Shown: positions 8,967-17,572, counted from the first letter of the stretch. The stretch: DNA of 48,646 nt from Bradyrhizobium sp. JYMT SZCCT0428 (GCF_018131075.1 NZ_JAFCLS010000056.1:1-48646), one strand, 5' to 3'. Notes: generated by a model from the sequence alone, not told the origin. Program-made: numbers and translations.

Positions 8967-9521
8967 CTACGCCCGTCGCCACGGCGTGACGGTGACGTCA
9001 GCCGCCGGGTCGAGCATTTGCGGTTGCCCGGCGCGCAATCCGTGCGACGCCAACTCCTGCTGCGGCGAGCGCGCGGGCACCCCGGGGAAGCAGGGCTCGC
9101 CGTCCGGCAGCCGCACGTGCGGGGCCTGTGACAGCCAGAACACGTCGTAGCGGTCCATGAACATGCCGAACACGTAGGGGCCGCCGATCACGGCGACCGT
9201 GCCGGCGCGTATTCCGGTCTGCTCGCAGGCGGCCTCAAAGGAGGCGCCCGCCGGATTCCACAGCGTGGCGTTGGGATTGGACGGATCGGGCGCAATCGCG
9301 CGAACCTTTCGCGTCAGGATGAGGCGCTTGCGCCGCGGCGAGTTCGGCTGGTCCTCGAAGGAATTGCGGCCGTGCAGGATCAGGTCGGCGCGGTCGAGGG
9401 CGGCCGTGAAGAACTGCTTGTCGCCCTCGAACCGCAATTCGTCAGGCATGACATTGCTGGCGTTCGCCAGCATGCCGTCCGCCGAGACGATAACGTAGCC
9501 TTCGATGCGCAGCGCCGGCAT
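8967..9521 (-). CDS. Dihydrofolate reductase / RibD C-terminal family protein
   Basis: A 184-residue single-domain protein of the DHFR-like fold. The opening IEGYVIVSADGMLA is the strand and Asp that begin this fold, LILHGRNSFE corresponds to the NADP-binding segment seen in RibD-type reductases, and VAVIGGPYVFGMFMDRYD is the conserved GG helix near the C-terminus. It is probably a cytosolic NADPH-dependent reductase. The substrate is unknown, and it is too divergent from FolA to call dihydrofolate reductase itself. It lies 25 bp downstream of the polysaccharide deacetylase gene on the same strand, so the two may be cotranscribed. Confidence 0.8.
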   Translation of the reverse strand: MPALRIEGYVIVSADGMLANASNVMPDELRFEGDKQFFTAALDRADLILHGRNSFEDQPNSPRRKRLILTRKVRAIAPDPSNPNATLWNPAGASFEAACEQTGIRAGTVAVIGGPYVFGMFMDRYDVFWLSQAPHVRLPDGEPCFPGVPARSPQQELASHGLRAGQPQMLDPAADVTVTPWRRA

Positions 9522-9546
9522 GGACTTGTCGCCGAGTCGAAGCCGA

Positions 9547-10518
9547 TTATTCCGAGATCGTCTGCACGACGCTGGAAACCGGGCGCGAGCTTACGGTCGG
9601 CAGCTTGGCTTCCTTCAGCAGACTCTCATCGAACTGCGGGAGGGTCTGTATCGGCGCCTTGGCGCGCATCGCGACCACCTTGTAGCCGCCAGCCTTCAGC
9701 TTCTTCAGGAGCTCGGGCAGGGCTTCCGCGGTGTGCTTCTGGAAGTCGTGCATCAGGATGATGCCCTTGCCGAGCTTGTCGACCTTGCGCATCACCGTCT
9801 CGATGATTTTCTCCGGCTTGCTTGCCTTGAAATCAAAGGAGTCGAGATCGCAGGAGAAAATCGCGATGTTGCGCGTGCCGAGATAGGTGACGATTTCCGG
9901 CGGGTGCTGCAGCGCCGGGAAGCGGAAGAACGGCGCCGGCGAGGTGCCGCCCAATGCCCACTTGACGGCGCTAAAACCTTTCTCAATCTCTTCCTTGCGC
10001 TGATCCTCGCTTAGCTTCTTGTTGACCAGGGCGGCGTGCGACCAGGTGTGCGAACCGACCGCGTGGCCGGCTGCATAGACCTGCTTGAGAATTTCCGGAT
10101 AGTAGGTGGCATGCTTGCCGATCGGGAAGAAGATGCCCGTGGTGCATTCTTCGGCGAGCGTCTTCAATACCGATGGCGTGTTGACCGGCCACGGGCCGTC
10201 GTCGAATGTCAGCACGACTTCCTTGTCGCGCAGAAAGTCCAGATCCTTGAAATGTTCGAAGCCGAAGCCGGGACCGCCCGTCGTGTCGATCTCGACGGTG
10301 CGGCCGACGCCGAGTGCGTTCGGGTTGGTGCAAGGAGGCCGGGTCGGAGCGGCCGCGGCTTTCGGGGCAGGTGCTGCCTGAGGCGCCGCGGCAGCGGGCG
10401 CTGGAGCGGCGGCCGGGGGCGCAGCCGCACCCTTGGCTGGCGGCGTTTGCGACCAGGTCGCGCTCGAGGTCAACAACGAAACCGCGCCTGCAAAGATCAA
10501 CCCTGCCGCAATACGCAT
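9547..10518 (-). CDS. Exported polysaccharide deacetylase (NodB homology domain)
   Basis: A 323-residue carbohydrate esterase family 4 protein. It has a signal peptide (MRIAAGLIFAGAVSLLTSS), then an Ala/Pro-rich linker of about 45 residues, then a NodB domain. Metal and catalytic motifs are present: TFDDG (motif 1), GSHTWSH (motif 2), RFPAL (motif 3, with Ala where Tyr or Phe is usual) and LMHD (motif 5). It should remove N-acetyl groups from an envelope or extracellular polymer of N-acetylglucosamine; the polymer is unknown. ATG 10518 has AAGGA 7 nt upstream, so the longer frame to 10590 is not needed. Confidence 0.9.
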   Translation of the reverse strand: MRIAAGLIFAGAVSLLTSSATWSQTPPAKGAAAPPAAAPAPAAAAPQAAPAPKAAAAPTRPPCTNPNALGVGRTVEIDTTGGPGFGFEHFKDLDFLRDKEVVLTFDDGPWPVNTPSVLKTLAEECTTGIFFPIGKHATYYPEILKQVYAAGHAVGSHTWSHAALVNKKLSEDQRKEEIEKGFSAVKWALGGTSPAPFFRFPALQHPPEIVTYLGTRNIAIFSCDLDSFDFKASKPEKIIETVMRKVDKLGKGIILMHDFQKHTAEALPELLKKLKAGGYKVVAMRAKAPIQTLPQFDESLLKEAKLPTVSSRPVSSVVQTISE

Positions 10519-10728
10519 CTTGTTTTCCTTAAATGATCCCGCGTCCGGTATGGCTTTGCCGTCGTCCGGCCGCTTCCCGCCCCAACGCACAATAGCCTAG
10601 TTGCAGCGGCCTCGCCAAGGCAACGGCTGTCACACAGGGCAGCCGATTTGTCGCCGAACCGGTTAATTCAGGGGATTATTCCCGCTGTTTCCACGTATTG
10701 CCCGCAAGCGACCCGTTAGCCGCTTCGT

Positions 10729-11307
10729 TCAAACACCTTGTGCGAGCGACCGCGCAATCGCGGTCTTCACCCGCGTATCCGAGGGGTCGACGGATTCCGG
10801 GAAGACTTCGGCGATATAGCCGTCGCGGCCGATTAGATATTTGTGGAAGTTCCACCGCGGAACATCCTTTGGCCGTGCTTCGGCTGCCCATTTGTAGAAC
10901 GGATGCGCATTCGGCCCTTTGACGATGGCCTTGGCCGATATCGGGAAGGTCACGCCGTAATGGTGCTGTGCGGTCGCTGCGATTTCGGTCGCGCCACCTG
11001 GTTCCTGACCGCCGAAATCGTTGGAGGGAACGCCGACGATCATCAGGCCGCGGTCGCTGAACTGCGTCCACAATTCCTGCAGCCCCTTATATTGCGGCGT
11101 GAAGCCACAAAGCGAGGCGGTGTTGACGATCAGGAGGGGACGGCCGGCATATTCCGAAAGCCTGATATCTCCGCCGGCCAATCCGCCAAACGAAAACGCG
11201 TAGGCAGTGATCCGGCTCATGCCGGCCTGCGCGTTGGCGATCCGGACCGAGCCGATGCCCGCAATGGCGGCCAGCGTTGCCGTCATCATGGTTCTGCGGT
11301 CGATCAT
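10729..11307 (-). CDS. Exported glutathione peroxidase-family protein
   Basis: A 192-residue thiol peroxidase of the GPx family. The catalytic Cys67 lies in NTASLCGFTPQY, with Gln101 in FGGQEPG and Trp152 in RWNFHKYL, completing the usual Cys/Gln/Trp site. The N-terminus MIDRRTMMTATLAAIAG carries a twin Arg followed by a hydrophobic stretch and an ANAQA cleavage site, which suggests export, perhaps by the Tat route. It would reduce peroxides in the periplasm; family members of this kind often use thioredoxin rather than glutathione. The start at 11307 was preferred over 11343 because it begins the signal peptide. Confidence 0.9.
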   Translation of the reverse strand: MIDRRTMMTATLAAIAGIGSVRIANAQAGMSRITAYAFSFGGLAGGDIRLSEYAGRPLLIVNTASLCGFTPQYKGLQELWTQFSDRGLMIVGVPSNDFGGQEPGGATEIAATAQHHYGVTFPISAKAIVKGPNAHPFYKWAAEARPKDVPRWNFHKYLIGRDGYIAEVFPESVDPSDTRVKTAIARSLAQGV

Positions 11308-11391
11308 GGCCGGCCTCGCGCGAGATTCATCGGCGCAAAGCATAACAGAGCCGATGAATCGGCGCCGCTCAACAAGCTGTTATGGCGCGAG

Positions 11392-13164
11392 CTAGCGCAG
11401 CGGAACGATGAAGTCGGTGCCTTCGCCGGTTTCGCCGGTGTTGATGCCGTGATCGGACACCACGATCGAGCCGCCCGTCGTCAGGGCCTCGGCGATACGC
11501 GCCATTGCTTCCGGTGGCACGGTGATGCGGTCCAGTGCTTCGGCCGGGCTGTTCGGCGCCGGTACCGGCTTGGCCTCGGCCGGGGCTCCGCCGGCGACCT
11601 TGCGCCGGCGCGCGGCGCGCTCGTCCTCTTCGTTGAGGGCTGCGTTGCGGGCGCTCACCGGCAGTGACACCACCGACCAGCGCAGGAGATTGGGATCCTT
11701 CTTGTCGACTTCCGCCGTGAACACATGTGTGCCCAACATCCGCTCGCTCGGCGCGATCGTCACGGGCACATCGAACAGCGGCGTGAAATTCTGCCGTACG
11801 TAAAGTTTGCCATCCTTGCGGCTGACGAACACCGCGATCTGCCCGGTGCGCTTCGGTTCCGGCTTCGCCGCGGCCTTCTCGACGCCTGGCAGGCGCGACG
11901 GATCCTTTTTCGCATCGGGCGCAACGGCAGGCGTATCGGCGATCGCTTTGACGGGCTCAGCCGGTTTTTCGGCGGCCTTCGGCGCTTCAGCTTTAGGTGC
12001 TTCGACTTTGGGCGCGTCCGCCTTGAGCGTCCCGGTTCTCACCTCGTCCGGTTTCACGTCGGCCGATTTGGCCTCAACCTCGGCCGTTTCGGATTTGGCC
12101 ACCTCGGGCTTGGCGTCTTCGGGTTTGGTTTCGACTCTCGCCTCGGCGGCCTTCATGTCGTCGCCGGTCTCAATCGATTTGACCTCGGCCGTTGCAGCTT
12201 CCGACGGTTTGGACTCAGCGGATGTCACTTCGGCCGCAGCATCTCCCGACGCCGGCAGCCTGCTCGCCGAGGGTGACGCATCGGACATCGTGGCCGCGGC
12301 ATTGGTCGCCGGCATGGCTCCGCTGGCATCCGCAGTGTGGGTTCGTTCGCGCAACGGTGTCCGATCGGGGCTGCCGTGACCGACGGTCGATCGCAATTCC
12401 AGGCTCGCTTCGGACTGCGCGGGCTTGATTGCCGATCCAGCATCCGCGCCCTTGTCGGATTTAACCGCCGGCGCGTCCGACATCGGCTCGTCGGCGGCCA
12501 CAGGTTGCGGTACGACCTTCTGCGCCACCAACAGCGGGTGCGAGAAACTCGAAGGCGTCATCTCGCCGGGCGTGACGATGACCCGGGCGCCCATCTTGGT
12601 CCAGTTCCACATCTTCGCGGCAAAGGCCATCGGCAAACGGATGCAGCCGTGCGACGCCGGATAGCCGGGCAGGGCGCCGGCATGCATCGCGACACCCGAC
12701 CAGGTGATGCGCTGCATAAACGGCATCGGTGCGCCGCTGTAGATGTTGGAGTGGTGCATCTTGTGCTTCTGGATGATGCTGAACACACCCATCGGCGTCG
12801 GATGGCTCTTCGTGCCCGTCGACACCGGGCTTTCCGCGAAGATTCCGTTGGCGTCGTAGACCCTGACCTTTTGCTGGTTGATCGAGATCGCGATGATCAG
12901 GGGGCCTTGCGGCTTGGCGCTGATTTCCTTTTCGGCGGCCACCATGGCCTTCGGGGGCTTGCGAGCGCGCTGCTTGCGCGGCTGGGCTGATGGTGCCGGC
13001 CGGTAGAAGCTGGGGTCGGAATCCTGCCAGTAATACAGGGCGGCGTCGGCGTGGGAGGAGGCGGCGATGGTGCCTGCGGCAACCAGAACAGCTATTTGCC
13101 AAAATCGCTGGTTCGCACTGCTTACGCTCGTACTATTCAACCCAAAAAGCCGATGCCCGCTCAC
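11392..13164 (-). CDS. L,D-transpeptidase (YkuD family) with long low-complexity tail
   Basis: A 590-residue exported enzyme. After a signal peptide (WQIAVLVAAGTIAASSHADA) and a basic linker comes a YkuD domain (about residues 88-200) with the active-site motif SHGCIRLP (Cys174, His172). L,D-transpeptidases form 3-3 peptidoglycan cross-links or attach proteins to the wall. The next roughly 200 residues are rich in Ala, Lys, Glu and Pro (repeats of the type VEAPKAEAPKA), followed by a C-terminal segment of about 160 residues that looks folded again and is not part of the usual enzyme. GTG 13164 was chosen because AGGGA lies 9 nt upstream; TTG 13170 is too close to it. Confidence 0.88.
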   Translation of the reverse strand: MSGHRLFGLNSTSVSSANQRFWQIAVLVAAGTIAASSHADAALYYWQDSDPSFYRPAPSAQPRKQRARKPPKAMVAAEKEISAKPQGPLIIAISINQQKVRVYDANGIFAESPVSTGTKSHPTPMGVFSIIQKHKMHHSNIYSGAPMPFMQRITWSGVAMHAGALPGYPASHGCIRLPMAFAAKMWNWTKMGARVIVTPGEMTPSSFSHPLLVAQKVVPQPVAADEPMSDAPAVKSDKGADAGSAIKPAQSEASLELRSTVGHGSPDRTPLRERTHTADASGAMPATNAAATMSDASPSASRLPASGDAAAEVTSAESKPSEAATAEVKSIETGDDMKAAEARVETKPEDAKPEVAKSETAEVEAKSADVKPDEVRTGTLKADAPKVEAPKAEAPKAAEKPAEPVKAIADTPAVAPDAKKDPSRLPGVEKAAAKPEPKRTGQIAVFVSRKDGKLYVRQNFTPLFDVPVTIAPSERMLGTHVFTAEVDKKDPNLLRWSVVSLPVSARNAALNEEDERAARRRKVAGGAPAEAKPVPAPNSPAEALDRITVPPEAMARIAEALTTGGSIVVSDHGINTGETGEGTDFIVPLR

Positions 13165-13396
13165 GCCCAAATTCCCTGAGTCCAGATCGTCGAATCCAAT
13201 GTTCCGATGATCATTTGTTGTTGCAGACGCGAAAAGCGTTCACCAGCTTAAGCCCTCTAAACCCGCGCTTTTCGCCGCAAGCGTAGCAAAAAAGCCTCAC
13301 ATTCCGTTAAACGCGAGCTCCTGCGCACCGTTCCCCAGCCTTCCTGTGCAGCATTTGCACATTACATAACCGGTGGGTCCTTCAGCGGAGATAGAA
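13165..13396. promoter_or_regulatory. Divergent region between ldt and creA with a 10-bp inverted repeat
   Basis: GCGAAAAGCG (13229-13238) and CGCTTTTCGC (13266-13275) form a perfect inverted repeat 27 nt apart between two divergent genes. It could be an operator or a hairpin in a leader. I see no clear promoter boxes. Confidence 0.4.
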
Positions 13397-13957
13397 ATGA
13401 CATTCAAGGCCATCGGTAAGTGTGACAAGTCATGGAGAAGTCTGGCCTTGAGCATGTCGTTGGCGGTGTTGGCCGCGGTGGTGGGGCAGGCCGGCCCGGC
13501 CTTTGCCGCCGACGAGCCGGACCTGATTTTTCGCCGCTCCACCGTGTTCAAATGGCTGAGCCCAAATGACAAGCTTGCGACCTACGGCGTCGACGACCCC
13601 GAGGTCGACGGCGTGGCCTGCCATTTTACGGTACCGGAGAAGGGCGGCTACAAGGGCTGGCTCGGGCTTGCCGAGGAAGTTTCAGATATTTCACTGGCCT
13701 GCCGCCAGATCGGGCCGATCCGGTTCAAGGGCAAGATGTCCCAGGGCGACGACATGTTTCGCCAGCGCCGTTCGCTGTTCTTCAAGAAAATGCAGATTGT
13801 CCGCGGCTGCGACCCGAAGCGGAACGTGCTCGTTTACATGGTGTATTCGGACCGGCTGATCGAGGGGTCACCCAAGAACTCGACATCCTCTGTGCCGGTC
13901 ATGCCTTGGGGAGCCGCCGACGCCGCGGTGCAGAAATGTGGCGAGTTCGTCCAATAA
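13397..13957 (+). CDS. creA: CreA family protein
   Basis: The 186-residue product starts with a long signal peptide ending AAVVGQAGPAFA and continues with the CreA pattern: FKWLSPNDKLATYGVDDPEVDGVACHF, then a conserved LAEEVSDISLACRQIGP and a basic FRQRRSLFFKKMQIVR block. CreA is a conserved small exported protein of unknown function, named for its place next to the creBCD regulon in E. coli; no such neighbours are here. ATG 13397 has GGAGATAGAA directly upstream. Confidence 0.92.
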   Translation: MTFKAIGKCDKSWRSLALSMSLAVLAAVVGQAGPAFAADEPDLIFRRSTVFKWLSPNDKLATYGVDDPEVDGVACHFTVPEKGGYKGWLGLAEEVSDISLACRQIGPIRFKGKMSQGDDMFRQRRSLFFKKMQIVRGCDPKRNVLVYMVYSDRLIEGSPKNSTSSVPVMPWGAADAAVQKCGEFVQ

Positions 13958-13986
13958 TGGTCCGGGCGAGACGGCCGTCCCGGGGC

Positions 13987-14199
13987 TTACCGTTTCACCG
14001 GATCGGGATGTGGGCGGACCTCTGAGCCGGGCTTTGCCTTAGGCTCGTGGCAGCCGACCAGGCGCACGAACTTCTGCGGCGAGCACTGATTGTCGCCCAT
14101 GACCGGTGCGCCCTGCTGCGACATCGCGCCAGCCATCTGTTGCTGGCCGGATTTGCGGGGCGAGGATTGATTGCCAACACTGATGTTGCCATTGCCCAC
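13987..14199 (-). CDS. Small hypothetical protein (doubtful)
   Basis: A 70-residue frame starting GTG at 14199 with AAGGA 8 nt upstream. The product is Gln/Ser/Gly-rich at the start (GNGNISVGNQSSP) and has a C-terminal part with CSPQKFVRLVGCHEPK. I do not recognise a family. There are no membrane segments or signal peptide. It is the only sizeable minus-strand frame between two plus-strand genes, and the ribosome site is the main support. Confidence 0.35.
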   Translation of the reverse strand: MGNGNISVGNQSSPRKSGQQQMAGAMSQQGAPVMGDNQCSPQKFVRLVGCHEPKAKPGSEVRPHPDPVKR

Positions 14200-14433
14200 G
14201 ACGGCTATCCTTTGTTGGATGATGAAAGAGAACAACGCCGAACCAACAGGAAAAGTTGCACGAGGTGTTCGCTTGAGTCGGCCGGACCGACGCTTCGGTT
14301 CACAACTGAGTTTGCTGCGCTGCGGCCTATTCAGCAGACAATGATTAAGAACTTGGATTAGGAACTTGCGATGGCGTCGAACCGGCTGCCCGCAAGGGGC
14401 GTCTTATCTCCAGATGGTGAATGGAGACGTCAG

Positions 14434-14595
14434 ATGCGCGCCCTCAGCTGCATAATTGCTCTTGTTTTCGTCCTGACCGGCCCGTCGCTGGCCGGCAGCG
14501 CTGACCGCGACATGCCGGGGGTAGGGACGTTCACCTATTGCGGATCTCCGGTAGTGACGCCTGAACCCGATCTGAGCGCCATCGATGGCGAGTGA
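14434..14595 (+). CDS. Small secreted peptide, paralogue 1
   Basis: A 53-residue product with a signal peptide (MRALSCIIALVFVLTGPSLA) and a mature part of about 33 residues, GSADRDMPGVGTFTYCGSPV and an acidic tail. GGAGACGTCAG precedes the ATG. It is clearly paralogous to the 54-residue gene at 14853: both share the ribosome-site context and the pattern GPSxAGSxDxxxPGxGTFxYxGxPV. The single Cys is Asn in the paralogue. I know no named family. Export is likely; function is unknown. Confidence 0.7.
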   Translation: MRALSCIIALVFVLTGPSLAGSADRDMPGVGTFTYCGSPVVTPEPDLSAIDGE

Positions 14596-14640
14596 ATAGT
14601 TGACGGCTCGTCCGTGACGAAGTCGCGGGCACGCACCCTC

Positions 14641-14733
14641 GGCCAACATTTGGCCTCTGCTTCTAGAGGCCATTCCACTGAAACTATTGGGTTTTTCTCG
14701 CCAATGTTTCGTCCCGGCGGGACCGACGAAACA
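14641..14733. promoter_or_regulatory. Overlapping alternative hairpins between the paired secreted-peptide genes
   Basis: GGCCAA-cat-TTGGCC (14641-14655) and GGCCTCT-N6-AGAGGCC (14652-14671) share the bases 14652-14655, so only one can form at a time. Further on TGTTTCGTC (14705-14713) pairs with GACGAAACA (14725-14733), and inside it GTCCC (14711-14715) can instead pair with GGGAC (14719-14723). The arrangement resembles an attenuator or a small RNA; no U-run terminator is obvious. The rest of the 257-bp gap to 14852 shows nothing else I can name. Confidence 0.45.
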
Positions 14734-14852
14734 ATTCACCCCTGCGATGAAACCATTTTCCGCTTCTGGCGCAGATATCCGGAAACAGCCGTTGGTTATC
14801 ACTCTGCCAACGAAACGGCGGGGACGCCGGCACCGAAACCGGAGACAGTCAA

Positions 14853-15017
14853 ATGCGGACCATCAGCTTCATCCTCGCCTTCGCCTTCATCCTGGCTGGT
14901 CCCTCGGTCGCTGGCTCCTCGGACCAGGGCTTGCCCGGCATCGGCACCTTCTCCTACAACGGCGCGCCGGTGGCGCCCTCGGCTCCGCAGCCGATCGTTG
15001 TCGCAGCTGTCAACTGA
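14853..15017 (+). CDS. Small secreted peptide, paralogue 2
   Basis: A 54-residue product: signal peptide MRTISFILAFAFILAGPSVA, then GSSDQGLPGIGTFSYNGAPV and a Pro/Ala/Val-rich tail ending VVAAVN. GGAGACAGTCAA precedes the ATG, nearly the same as for paralogue 1 at 14434. It differs from paralogue 1 mainly in the tail, where acidic residues are replaced by neutral ones. Two copies kept side by side, with the same frame and start context, argue that both are real genes. Function is unknown. Confidence 0.72.
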   Translation: MRTISFILAFAFILAGPSVAGSSDQGLPGIGTFSYNGAPVAPSAPQPIVVAAVN

Positions 15018-15062
15018 TCGCAGCTAACAGCTCGCACGAGAATTTGGCGGTAAAGGCCCAGT

Positions 15063-15467
15063 ATGTTTGTACGTTTTTTTTCCGCTGCGATTTTGGTTTC
15101 CTGCCTGCTGGGCACTTCCGCCCAGGCCCAGACCCAGCTGACGGCGCAGATGCGGTTCCAGCAGGGGCCGATCGGCTCCATGTTCAAGCTCCCCGATCCC
15201 CGCGGTGAGTTTGTGCGGCTGTGCGCGCCCCACATGGTAGGACGCTGGGCGCATCCCGAAACCGTTTGCAGTTGCCTGCACGATCACGCCGCCGCGACCG
15301 TCGAGGACAACGACTTGCGCGAAGCCTTGCTGCGCGGCATCAGCGAGACCGGCGTGCCCACGATCGAGACCGCCTGGGTGCCAGCGTCGAAGCAGTCCGA
15401 AATCGGCCCGACCTTCACCAAGATCGCCAAGCCGACGCTGCAATGCATGTTCGAGCCGTCGAACTAG
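15063..15467 (+). CDS. Exported hypothetical protein
   Basis: The 134-residue product has a signal peptide (MFVRFFSAAILVSCLLGTSAQA) and a mature domain with four Cys (LCAPHM, TVCSCLHDHA and LQCMFEPS), suggesting disulfides in the periplasm. I do not recognise the family. It follows the second small secreted peptide by 45 bp on the same strand, so the three small exported genes at 14434, 14853 and 15063 may form a transcription unit. Confidence 0.7.
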   Translation: MFVRFFSAAILVSCLLGTSAQAQTQLTAQMRFQQGPIGSMFKLPDPRGEFVRLCAPHMVGRWAHPETVCSCLHDHAAATVEDNDLREALLRGISETGVPTIETAWVPASKQSEIGPTFTKIAKPTLQCMFEPSN

Positions 15468-15613
15468 TTCTCCCAAAATCCCACATCCACTGGCTAACGG
15501 CGGTTTCGATGCCATGACGGGCTCGACAAGCCGTCACCGCATGATGTGCAATGTTGTTCGATGATCTCCGGGGAGTACGCGATGGCGTTCGCCCCGAGCG
15601 CGGGAGTCAGCCG

Positions 15614-16849
15614 ATGCAGCAGCGACGAAATTTTTCCACTTATCTCCTTGTATGCTTTCTTGGTGCCCTGACGGTCCCGGCCTTTGCCGCACCCGACGAG
15701 GAGCTGCTCGGCAAGGACAAGGGCTATCCGGTCGGCACCCGCGCCAACTGGTTTTTCGACGAGACCGTGCGGGTTGGATCGTTCAGCCATATCGACCAGA
15801 TATTTCCACACAACAGGCTGAGCAAAGCCGAATCTCCGTTGCCGCTTGCGCCGGCCGGCGGCGAAACAAAGCTGGAATACCGGTTCGAAAACCAGAAATG
15901 GACAATCGACGATTTTCTCAGCCACCAGCGCGTTACCGGGCTGTTGGTGATCAAGGACGGCGCGGTCCTGTTGGAGCGCTACCAGTACGATCGCAAGCCG
16001 TCCGACCGCTTCATCTCGCATTCGATGGCGAAGTCCATCGTCAGCCTGGCGGTCGGGATGGCGCTCGCCGAGGGCCGCATCACCTCGCTGGATGATTTGA
16101 TTTCGAAATACGTGCCCAAGCTTGCCGGCAGTGCCTATGGCGAGACCACGATACGCAGTGCCTTGCGCATGTCGTCCGGCGTGCAGTTCAGTGAAATCTA
16201 CGACGGCAAGGACGATCTGACGCGGTTCGTGATTGCCCGCGGCCGCGACGGATCAATATCAGCGCTGCGCCAATTCGAGGCCCGCGAAGCCGAGCAGGGC
16301 ACGCGGTTCCACTATGCCTCCAGCGAGACCGTTCTGCTGGCCGTGCTGCTCCGCGAGGTCACCGGCACCACGCTCAGCCAATATCTGACCACGCGGCTCT
16401 GGCAGCCGATGGGCGCCGAAGCCGACGCGACCTGGACCACGACGGCGGACGGCTCGGAAGTAGCGTTGGGAAACTTCAATGCGACGCTGCGCGATTACGG
16501 ACGTCTGGGAATGCTGCTGGCCAATGATGGCGCCGTCGGTGGCAAGCAGGTTGTGCCGAAAGACTATTTGCTGGATGCGACCGACTGGCGCCGACAGCCC
16601 GCGGCGTTCGGGCCGGGGAAGGCCACGCCTTATTTCGGATACGGCTATCAGTTCTGGCTCTACCCCGGCGAGAAGCGAAGGTTTGCCTTGCTCGGCGTTT
16701 ACGGCCAGTCGATCTTCGTCGATCCCGAACTCAAGCTTGTCATGGTGGTCACGGCCGCAGCCAAGAACGCCAATGTCGGAAAGGAGTCGTTCGCTTTCGA
16801 GCGCGGCGCCGTTTGGCGCGGAATCGTCAGCAAATACGGCAGCTGGTAA
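15614..16849 (+). CDS. Exported serine hydrolase of the beta-lactamase family
   Basis: A 411-residue protein of the penicillin-binding/class C beta-lactamase fold. A signal peptide (LLVCFLGALTVPAFA) precedes a domain with the nucleophile motif SMAK (Ser137, Lys140) and the second motif YAS (Tyr234, Ser236) in FHYASSET. A C-terminal GVYGQSIFVDPE stands where the third motif should be. Family members are beta-lactamases, D-amino peptidases or esterases, and the sequence does not decide between them. ATG 15614 has GGGAG 7 nt upstream and starts the signal peptide. Confidence 0.88.
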   Translation: MQQRRNFSTYLLVCFLGALTVPAFAAPDEELLGKDKGYPVGTRANWFFDETVRVGSFSHIDQIFPHNRLSKAESPLPLAPAGGETKLEYRFENQKWTIDDFLSHQRVTGLLVIKDGAVLLERYQYDRKPSDRFISHSMAKSIVSLAVGMALAEGRITSLDDLISKYVPKLAGSAYGETTIRSALRMSSGVQFSEIYDGKDDLTRFVIARGRDGSISALRQFEAREAEQGTRFHYASSETVLLAVLLREVTGTTLSQYLTTRLWQPMGAEADATWTTTADGSEVALGNFNATLRDYGRLGMLLANDGAVGGKQVVPKDYLLDATDWRRQPAAFGPGKATPYFGYGYQFWLYPGEKRRFALLGVYGQSIFVDPELKLVMVVTAAAKNANVGKESFAFERGAVWRGIVSKYGSW

Positions 16850-16959
16850 ACGGGCTGGCGAGACGGCGCGAATCGATGTCGCCGCGTTTGGGCACTTGCA
16901 ACAGGAATGCTTAAGACGGCGGCAGTTGAACCCCGGCAGGGTTGGCGCGACCAAGTGAC

Positions 16960-17142
16960 ATGTTGCTGTCCGAATTCATAAAAGACCTCCTGTGGGCGGG
17001 GGCACATTCCGTGTTCATGAAGGTGGGCGCCTGGCTCGATAAGAAAATCGACGGGCCTACGGTGAAGGTCGCCATAGGCATGGTACTCGGGCTTGCATCA
17101 ATTTTCTTCGTTGCAATTGTTTCCGGATTGCTGGGCGTCTGA
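16960..17142 (+). CDS. Small membrane protein
   Basis: A 60-residue protein with an amphipathic N-terminal half (LLSEFIKDLLWAGAHSVF) and one C-terminal membrane segment (AIGMVLGLASIFFVAIVSGLLG). I do not recognise the family. Its TGA stop is directly followed by the ATG of the next gene, so translation of the two is probably coupled. An in-frame TTG at 16942 is a weaker start. Confidence 0.55.
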   Translation: MLLSEFIKDLLWAGAHSVFMKVGAWLDKKIDGPTVKVAIGMVLGLASIFFVAIVSGLLGV

Positions 17143-17388
17143 ATGAAGAAAAAACTTATCATCGCAATGGCGATCGGCGCGGTTATCTCGTTGGTACTTC
17201 TGGCTATACCAAGCGCAAGCGGCTGGTCAGGCTTAAAACTTCCAGGCTTGGCCGCAGCGATCGTTTTCTGGGGAATAGTAGGGGAGTCTCTCTGGGGCGT
17301 CGCTGTAGCGTGGGTTGTGAATGCAGTCGTCTACGGCGCGGGCGCCTTCTTCATTCTCAAGTCTTTCAACCGAGCCGCAGCCATGTAA
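17143..17388 (+). CDS. Small membrane protein
   Basis: The 81-residue product begins MKKKLIIAMAIGAVISLVLLA and has a second hydrophobic stretch from about residue 33 to 73, so two or three membrane segments. It starts on the base after the stop of the 60-residue membrane protein, with no ribosome site of its own beyond the end of that gene. The two may form a complex; this is inference from coupling only. Confidence 0.55.
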   Translation: MKKKLIIAMAIGAVISLVLLAIPSASGWSGLKLPGLAAAIVFWGIVGESLWGVAVAWVVNAVVYGAGAFFILKSFNRAAAM

Positions 17389-17572
17389 GCAAGCCGCTTG
17401 CTGCATACAACTTCCTGATTCAAGCTTCACTGGACGGCCAGGGCGTGCAAGCGCAACAGCCTGAAAGCAGGCCCATACTCCTGTTGCATCGCCGGTTTCA
17501 GTATGGCGACAACTGCGCGGTGATCCGTCAGTATGAACCTCTCTGATCTCTGAAGACACAAAGAGCGCGTAT

